Notes under the pieces: generated by a model
The model's database searches: none
The model's input: the letters and a program-made list of their open reading frames with translations, nothing else
What the model was told of the DNA's origin: nothing
Shown here: positions 63,124-64,000 of the stretch, one piece after another
Layout: the number at the start of each line of letters is the position of its first letter
Numbering within the stretch: the first letter of the stretch is position 1
Assembly: GCF_009712605.1 (NCBI RefSeq)
Contig: NZ_WASO01000014.1
Span: 186,001-250,000 of the forward strand
Direction: 5' to 3'
Source of the DNA: Paludibacter sp.
GTDB taxonomy: Bacteria > Bacteroidota > Bacteroidia > Bacteroidales > Paludibacteraceae
Length of the DNA stretch: 64,000 nucleotides
Program-made: the position numbers and the translations under genes

Positions 63124-63579
63124 ATGAAGTCAATCGAAAAAATAGCTGAAAATCAGAATTATGCAGCCATCGATCTGGGTAATCTGGAAGAGATACTGCA
63201 ATATTCCCTTATTCATCCGGTAAGCAAACGGGAGATCGAGGGCAAGGTTTTTGTGAAAGATGCTACCGGAGCCACCGGAACGGAAATCTCGTTCAATATG
63301 TTGCCTCCGCGCACCGAAGTGCCTTACTTTCATATTCACAACAAGAATGAGGAGACCTATATCTTTCTGAAAGGATCTGGCTTTTACCAAGTGGATGACG
63401 ACTGTTTTCCTATCAAAGAGGGAAGCGTGGTACGTGTAGCTCCCCAAGGTAACCGTGGTATGTGCAATACTTCCGACGAACCGATGATTTATATTGCCAT
63501 TCAATCGAAGGAAAATTCACTGGAGGAACATACCACTGCCGACGGTACGCGGATTCCTACCGAACCGAAATGGAGATAG
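63124..63579 (+). CDS. Cupin-domain protein
   Basis: The 151-residue protein has a single cupin fold with the first motif HIHNKNEETYIFLKGSG (about 65-81) and the second around RVAPQGNRGMCN (about 100-111). His65 and His67 and a Glu in the first motif are the usual metal ligands; the second-motif His is not obvious. It probably binds a small molecule or acts as an isomerase or dioxygenase-like protein, unknown. It follows panE in the same direction and may be cotranscribed. Confidence 0.84.
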   Translation: MKSIEKIAENQNYAAIDLGNLEEILQYSLIHPVSKREIEGKVFVKDATGATGTEISFNMLPPRTEVPYFHIHNKNEETYIFLKGSGFYQVDDDCFPIKEGSVVRVAPQGNRGMCNTSDEPMIYIAIQSKENSLEEHTTADGTRIPTEPKWR

Positions 63580-63672
63580 AGTTTAGTACGCAGTAATTAG
63601 TACACAGTACACAGTGTGCGGGTAAATTGTCTCATTAAGAAATGAATGAGTATTGGATTTTACCTGATGGCT

Positions 63673-63776
63673 TGAAAAGCCTTATTTGCATAACTGCAGG
63701 TCTGTGACCTGTGTGTGAAAGTAAACTTCCATTTATGACCTGCAAGGTCGGACAAGGCGTAGTTTAATGCTTTTCA
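63673..63776. repeat. Palindromic intergenic repeat element (about 104 bp)
   Basis: TGAAAAGC (63673-63680) pairs with GCTTTTCA (63769-63776), and TGCAGGTC (63695-63702) pairs with GACCTGCA (63737-63744). A small GGTC/GACC hairpin lies inside (63699-63709). The imperfect inverted arrangement suggests a MITE-like or REP-type element. It fills most of the 63580-63825 gap. Confidence 0.6.
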
Positions 63777-63825
63777 GGGTGGGATGATATAAAGTTGATA
63801 GATACGATAATCAGATTAAGTTATT

Positions 63826-64000
63826 ATGCAATTACAACGTATTTTGCCGGATGCCGATTTGTCGGATGCGGTGGCAGTGCTGAGAAGTGCGCATGGAACG
63901 GTAGCGCAACAATTCGGTTTTACCCAGGAAACCAATCCGACCAACAGTGCATTTATCGATGCGGAAACTCTTCGCGGACAGTTGGAAAAGGACATTGAGC
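63826..64000 (+). CDS. GNAT-family acetyltransferase (N-terminal fragment, cut by window)
   Basis: The ATG at 63826 opens a frame of 58 codons to the end of the window. The sequence HGTVAQQFGFTQETNPTNS with a following FIDAETLRGQLEKDI is the N-terminal pattern of a Bacteroidota/Firmicutes GNAT acetyltransferase subfamily. The acetyl-CoA-binding motif would lie beyond the window, so the assignment rests on this N-terminal match only. Confidence 0.6.
   Translation, partial: MQLQRILPDADLSDAVAVLRSAHGTVAQQFGFTQETNPTNSAFIDAETLRGQLEKDIE

Noticed and set aside
1-64000. CRISPR arrays, tRNA or rRNA genes, intact insertion sequences
   Set aside because: I looked for regularly spaced direct repeats, tRNA-like cloverleaf arms and transposase motifs and found none convincing. 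A covariance-model or tRNAscan search would settle this.

Overview
The window looks like chromosomal DNA of a Bacteroidota (Bacteroidales-type) bacterium. It carries two SusC/SusD pairs, a hybrid two-component regulator that spans periplasm and cytoplasm, an enzyme with a C-terminal type IX secretion sorting domain, many lipobox signal peptides, and several copies of the Bacteroidota -7 promoter motif TAnnTTTG. The genus is not determined from sequence alone; a Paludibacter-like organism is a guess. I see no tRNA, rRNA, CRISPR array or intact insertion sequence.

Region 1 (1-15000) is a polysaccharide utilisation locus for an arabinose- and galactose-containing plant glycan. A minus-strand operon runs GH27, GH127, SusC-like, SusD-like, GH43 (cut by the window edge). 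A divergent hybrid two-component regulator follows, then a convergent secreted GH11 xylanase.

Region 2 (15061-34600) is mostly housekeeping: a PfkB sugar kinase, a phosphohexose mutase, thymidine kinase, RsmI, an EamA permease, PurD, a FetAB-like ABC pair, a UbiB-type kinase with a small coiled-coil neighbour, an MFS permease, asparagine synthetase B, FtsY and an alpha/beta hydrolase. Several intrinsic terminators are clear. A stretch upstream of asnB has three AGGGGG boxes spaced exactly 52 bp apart.

Region 3 (34635-52075) holds a LolA-like protein and then a starch/maltodextrin locus on the plus strand: SusC, SusD, SusE, a GH13 amylase with a type IX sorting domain, a LacI-type regulator, a DPE2-like 4-alpha-glucanotransferase, a GPH/MFS sugar permease, a GH53 lipoprotein and a GH13 lipoprotein. 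It ends in a strong terminator. Palindromic GCAAACGTTTGC boxes before susC, and a one-mismatch copy before the LacI gene, look like the operators. The cluster reads as capture and import of maltodextrin (SusCDE), cleavage outside the cell (two amylases in different locations), inner-membrane uptake and cytoplasmic transglycosylation. The GH53 galactanase-type gene is the odd member.

Region 4 (52126-64000) mixes metabolic genes (a Cys/Met PLP enzyme, an HD phosphohydrolase, an MBL-fold hydrolase, PanE, a cupin, a GNAT fragment) with an accessory, AT-rich patch (about 57600-62000). Two genes here are broken. A GT39-type glycosyltransferase is split by one in-frame TAG. A PD-(D/E)XK-like protein is split at an A7 tract, and its last ~95 codons continue in the -1 frame. 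The patch also has a CPBP/CAAX protease with an unexplained C-terminal domain, a two-TM protein, paired hairpins and inverted repeat elements.
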